Shown: in pieces, positions 31,318-34,451 of the stretch
Position numbering within the stretch: the stretch's first letter is position 1
Layout of the letters: every line of letters begins with the position of its first letter
Assembly (NCBI GenBank): GCA_902491215.1
Contig: CABUGV010000038.1
Coordinates: 1-34,451, forward strand
Direction of reading: 5' to 3'
Length of the DNA stretch: 34,451 nucleotides
Source of the DNA: 43-108 sp001915545
Lineage (GTDB): Bacteria > Bacteroidota > Bacteroidia > Bacteroidales > Bacteroidaceae
Translations under genes and position numbers: made by a program
The notes under the pieces: generated by a model
The model's input: the letters and a program-made list of their open reading frames with translations, nothing else
Told to the model about the DNA's origin: nothing
The model's database searches: none

Positions 31318-33225
31318 TTGAAGACATTTGAAGAACTGGGAGTCCGCGACGAGATTCTCAAAGCAATCAAGGAAATGGGATACGAGAATCCCATGCCTGT
31401 ACAGGAAGAGGTGATCCCTTACCTCTTGGGTAACAACAACGACGTAGTGGCACTTGCGCAGACAGGTACAGGAAAAACAGCAGCCTATGGCTTGCCTGTA
31501 CTGCAGAAAGTCGATCCTGAATCGACAGATACACAGGCACTCATACTCTCGCCTACACGAGAACTGTGCCTGCAGATAGCTGACGACCTGAAAGAATATT
31601 CAAAATACATTGACCACCTACATGTGTTGGCAGTGTACGGCGGAAGCTCTATTGAAACTCAGATACGTGCACTCAAGAAGGGGGTGCAGGTGATTGTAGC
31701 TACACCAGGAAGACTTGTAGACCTGATGGAACGTGGTGTGGCAAAGCTCGACAAAGTGCAGAACGTGGTACTCGACGAAGCAGACGAGATGCTCAACATG
31801 GGATTCTCAGAAAGCATCGACACAATTCTTGAAGGAGTGCCTACATACCGCAACACACTGTTCTTCTCTGCAACAATGAGCAAGGAGATAGAACGCATAA
31901 GCAAGAAATACCTGCATGATGCAAAGGAGATTGTCGTAGGTTCACGCAATGAAGGTGCCGAAAAGGTAAATCATATATACTACCTCGTTCAGGCAAGAGA
32001 CAAATACAGAGCTCTCAAACGCATTGCCGACTATTATCCTAACATATATGCAATAGTATTCTGCCGTACAAGAATGGAAACGCAGGAGATTGCAGATAAG
32101 CTCATTCAGGATGGATACAATGCAGATTCACTCCACGGCGAACTGTCGCAGGCCCAGCGTGACCTTACAATGCAGAAGTTCCGCCAGCATCGCATACAGC
32201 TTCTCGTTGCAACCGACGTCGCAGCAAGAGGACTCGACGTGGACAACCTTACACACGTCATAAACTACGGTCTGCCGGACGATATTGAAAGCTACACACA
32301 CCGAAGCGGACGTACAGGACGTGCAGGAAAGACAGGAACAAGTATCAGCATCATACACGTACGTGAGAAATCAAAAGTACGCGCCATAGAGAAGCAAATT
32401 GGAAAAGAATTCGTTGCAGGCAAATTGCCTTCAGGAAAAGAAATCTGCGAGAAACAGCTTTATAAGGTTATCGACCACATCGAAAAGGTTGAAATCGACG
32501 AGGAGGAAATAGCACCATTCTTGCCGGAAATCTACCGCAAGTTCGAACTCATGGACAAGGAAGACCTCATAAAGAGAGTTGTTTCTCTGGAATTCAATAC
32601 ATTCCTCAACTACTACAAGAACGAAGCTGAAATAGAATCACCTGAAGAAGGACGCAAGCGCGACAAGAAAGGCGGTAAGGAAAAAGGCGAGAAGCGTTCA
32701 CGCGTAGCAGAAGAGGGATACACAAGATTGTTCATCAACCTCGGAAAGAAAGACAGTCTTAATCCTAGAGACCTCATGGGACTTGTCAACAGAAACACAT
32801 CTGGCAAGAGAATCGAATTCGGACGCATAGACCTGATGAAGAACTTCTCTTTCTTTGAAGTTCCAGAAAACCAAGCAAAAGACGTTATCAATGCACTTCG
32901 CGGTGCAGACTTCGACGGACGCCAGGTAAGTGTTGAGATTTCAGAACCTGAAAGCTCTTCAGACAAAGGTTCATCAAAGGGCGGAAACTCATCAAGAGGC
33001 GGAAACGGTGGCGACAGACGCAGAAGCGACCGCAGATCTTCAGAGAAAAAGAGAGGCGGAAAAGATCCTATGGCTGAAGCTAGACGCAAGGGACGCGGAC
33101 GCGACAAGGACGAGCAGGTTTCTGTCAAAAGAGGAAAAGGCAAAGACAAAGGCAAACCTGAATGGGCAAAATTCTTCGAACAGGACTTCGGAGATACAGG
33201 CTCAAAGAAGCGCAGAAAGAAATAA
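31318..33225 (+). CDS. deaD: DEAD-box ATP-dependent RNA helicase (DeaD/CsdA-like), TTG start
   Basis: An RNA helicase for ribosome assembly and mRNA remodelling, often cold-induced. The 635-residue protein begins MKTFEELGV from TTG 31318; no ATG is available before the Q motif. Motifs are AQTGTGKT (47-54), SPTRELCLQ, DEAD (153-156), SAT, HGELSQAQRD, ATDVAARGLD and HRSGRTGRAG. A DbpA/CsdA-type RNA-binding domain covers about 463-545 (YTRLFINLGKKDSLNPRDLMGLV through GRIDLMKNFSFFEVPE). The tail is a low-complexity Ser/Gly/Arg/Lys region, probably disordered and RNA-binding. Gene symbol by family resemblance only. Confidence 0.93.
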   Translation: MKTFEELGVRDEILKAIKEMGYENPMPVQEEVIPYLLGNNNDVVALAQTGTGKTAAYGLPVLQKVDPESTDTQALILSPTRELCLQIADDLKEYSKYIDHLHVLAVYGGSSIETQIRALKKGVQVIVATPGRLVDLMERGVAKLDKVQNVVLDEADEMLNMGFSESIDTILEGVPTYRNTLFFSATMSKEIERISKKYLHDAKEIVVGSRNEGAEKVNHIYYLVQARDKYRALKRIADYYPNIYAIVFCRTRMETQEIADKLIQDGYNADSLHGELSQAQRDLTMQKFRQHRIQLLVATDVAARGLDVDNLTHVINYGLPDDIESYTHRSGRTGRAGKTGTSISIIHVREKSKVRAIEKQIGKEFVAGKLPSGKEICEKQLYKVIDHIEKVEIDEEEIAPFLPEIYRKFELMDKEDLIKRVVSLEFNTFLNYYKNEAEIESPEEGRKRDKKGGKEKGEKRSRVAEEGYTRLFINLGKKDSLNPRDLMGLVNRNTSGKRIEFGRIDLMKNFSFFEVPENQAKDVINALRGADFDGRQVSVEISEPESSSDKGSSKGGNSSRGGNGGDRRRSDRRSSEKKRGGKDPMAEARRKGRGRDKDEQVSVKRGKGKDKGKPEWAKFFEQDFGDTGSKKRRKK

Positions 33226-33230
33226 TGATG

Positions 33231-33248
33231 GCCGGACATAGTTCCGGC
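33231..33248 (+). terminator. Small hairpin after the helicase gene
   Basis: GCCGGA (33231-33236) pairs with TCCGGC (33243-33248) around 6 bases, just after the stop codon. There is no T-tract, so it may be an RNA-end or pause structure, not a strong terminator. Confidence 0.35.
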
Positions 33249-33308
33249 ACATCACAAAAGAGAGAAATATAAACACGATTCATTCACTTATTCTACAAAC
33301 GCAGCATC

Positions 33309-34271
33309 ATGAAAGTATTTCAGAACGTAGAAGATATCGGTGACCTGAGAAAGGCAATCGAAGAGGCTTTCGAAATAAAGAAGGACCGCTTCAAGTACAA
33401 CGAACTCGGACGCAACAAGACGTGTCTGCTCATATTCTTCAACAACAGTCTGCGCACACGCCTGAGCACACAGAAGGCAGCAATGAACCTCGGCATGAAC
33501 GTAATCGTTCTGGACGTGAATCAGGGAGCCTGGAAGCTTGAAACTGAGCGCGGAGTGATTATGGACGGCGACAAGAGCGAACACCTTTTAGAGGCAATTC
33601 CTGTAATGGGATCATATTGCGACATCATAGGTGTAAGAAGCTTCGCAACATTCGAGAGCCGAAAGGACGACTATGAGGAAAAGATTCTCAACCAGTTCAT
33701 ACGCTACAGCGGACGTCCGGTATTCTTCATGGAAAGTGCAACAGTACACCCTCTCCAGAGTTTTGCCGACCTCATAACAATTGAGGAATACAAGCGCAAT
33801 GAAAGACCTAAAGTGGTGCTCTCATGGGCTCCGCATCCTAAGGCACTGCCTCAGGCTGTACCTAACTCATTTGCACAGTGGATGAACGCTGCAGATGTAG
33901 ACTTCGTCATCACCCATCCGAAAGGCTACGAACTTGATCCTAAGTTTGCAGGCAATGCCCGCGTAGAATACGATCAGATGAAGGCCTTCGAAGGTGCAGA
34001 CTTCATTTATGCAAAGAACTGGAGCTGTCCGGGCGTAACCAATCCAGAAGACTACGGTAAGGTTCTGTCGAAAGACATGAGCTGGACTGTAGACTCAGCC
34101 CACATGGCAGTGACAAACAACGCCTTCTTCATGCACTGTCTGCCTGTAAGAAGAAACATGATTGTTACAGACGACGTTATCGAGGCTCCTACAAGTCTTG
34201 TAATACCTGAAGCTGCAAACAGAGAAATATCGGCTACAGTCGTACTTAAGCGCATGCTGGAATCTCTCTAA
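33309..34271 (+). CDS. argF': N-succinylornithine carbamoyltransferase (ArgF')
   Basis: Transfers carbamoyl from carbamoyl phosphate to an N2-acylated ornithine in the Bacteroidetes variant of arginine synthesis. The 320-residue protein has the carbamoyl-phosphate loop FFNNSLRTRLST (SxRT at 47-50), MDGDKSEHLLEAIPVMG in the acyl-specificity loop (about 85-101), TVHPLQSFADL and the C-terminal MHCLPVRRNMIVTDDV. In B. fragilis the loop residue 90 is Pro and the acetylornithine enzyme of Xanthomonas has Glu at the equivalent position; here residue 90 is Ser. A small uncharged residue there favours succinylornithine. Preceded by a 83-base gap after the helicase gene. Confidence 0.93.
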   Translation: MKVFQNVEDIGDLRKAIEEAFEIKKDRFKYNELGRNKTCLLIFFNNSLRTRLSTQKAAMNLGMNVIVLDVNQGAWKLETERGVIMDGDKSEHLLEAIPVMGSYCDIIGVRSFATFESRKDDYEEKILNQFIRYSGRPVFFMESATVHPLQSFADLITIEEYKRNERPKVVLSWAPHPKALPQAVPNSFAQWMNAADVDFVITHPKGYELDPKFAGNARVEYDQMKAFEGADFIYAKNWSCPGVTNPEDYGKVLSKDMSWTVDSAHMAVTNNAFFMHCLPVRRNMIVTDDVIEAPTSLVIPEAANREISATVVLKRMLESL

Positions 34272-34279
34272 GACGAATG

Positions 34280-34421
34280 ATATGGTTTTCTGCCTGCTAT
34301 AAGTTTACAAGACCATATATGAAGGAAATCATACATAATGTGAATGTAAAGTCACACATGCAGGAACATTAGCAGAGGACATAACTCTCCATTAAATAGG
34401 GATATTCAGTAAATGTCCCTA
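34280..34421 (+). terminator. Possible 3' end structures after argF'
   Basis: ATATGGT (34280-34286) can pair with ACCATAT (34312-34318), and TAGGGA (34397-34402) with TCCCTA (34416-34421). Both are weak. Nothing else is recognised from 34272 to the window end. Confidence 0.25.
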
Positions 34422-34451
34422 AAAAGTAATATGGCATATAAAGTCGATAGA

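Overview
The window looks like chromosomal DNA of a Bacteroidales bacterium (Prevotella/Bacteroides relatives); I cannot name the species. The grounds are Bacteroidetes-type promoters (TAnnTTTG at -7), almost no Shine-Dalgarno sequences, and Bacteroidetes-restricted families: DUF4271, DUF3098, an S46 dipeptidyl-peptidase with a signal peptide, a succinylornithine-type ArgF' and a two-gene KorAB. I see no phage, insertion sequence, tRNA or rRNA. Most of the window is core metabolism, translation and envelope genes. Accessory content is limited to a HigBA toxin-antitoxin pair, a secreted GH31 glycosidase and the start of a secreted protein.

Layout. Positions 1-736 (minus) hold the N-terminal part of an exported protein that runs off the window. 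A long gene-free stretch follows, ending in a three-unit, 22-nt-period repeat, a promoter and a probable SAM-II riboswitch ahead of metK. metK leads a tight plus-strand series: LOG, DUF4271, hemD, rnpA, yidD, tatD-like, miaB (to 7964). A second series is ftsX, DUF3098, uppP, truB, queA, closed by a terminator at about 12.16 kb. GH31 and folK follow. The 739-bp folK-leuS gap carries, on the minus strand, an unlisted transcription unit: a strong promoter, a 25-codon hydrophobic mini-ORF, a three-way-junction RNA with a U-tract, and a second terminator. Next come leuS-yitT, a MOP-family flippase and the S46 peptidase, then higB-higA on the minus strand. A second copy of the 22-nt-period repeat lies before korA-korB. 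The right end holds a radical SAM gene, a convergent M16 peptidase, LOG-pfkB, a DEAD-box helicase with a TTG start, and argF'.

Functionally the genes serve SAM synthesis (metK, product-sensed), haem (hemD), tRNA maturation (rnpA, miaB, truB, queA, leuS), wall and membrane assembly (uppP, ftsX, yidD, flippase), folate (folK), peptide-based energy metabolism (S46 peptidase, KorAB) and arginine synthesis (argF').

The best candidates for undescribed biology are the mini-ORF/structured-RNA unit at 14.5-14.87 kb and the paired 22-nt-period repeat elements at 1.35 and 23.6 kb. Neither is explained by any family I recognise. All statements come from reading the sequence; no searches or folding programs were run.
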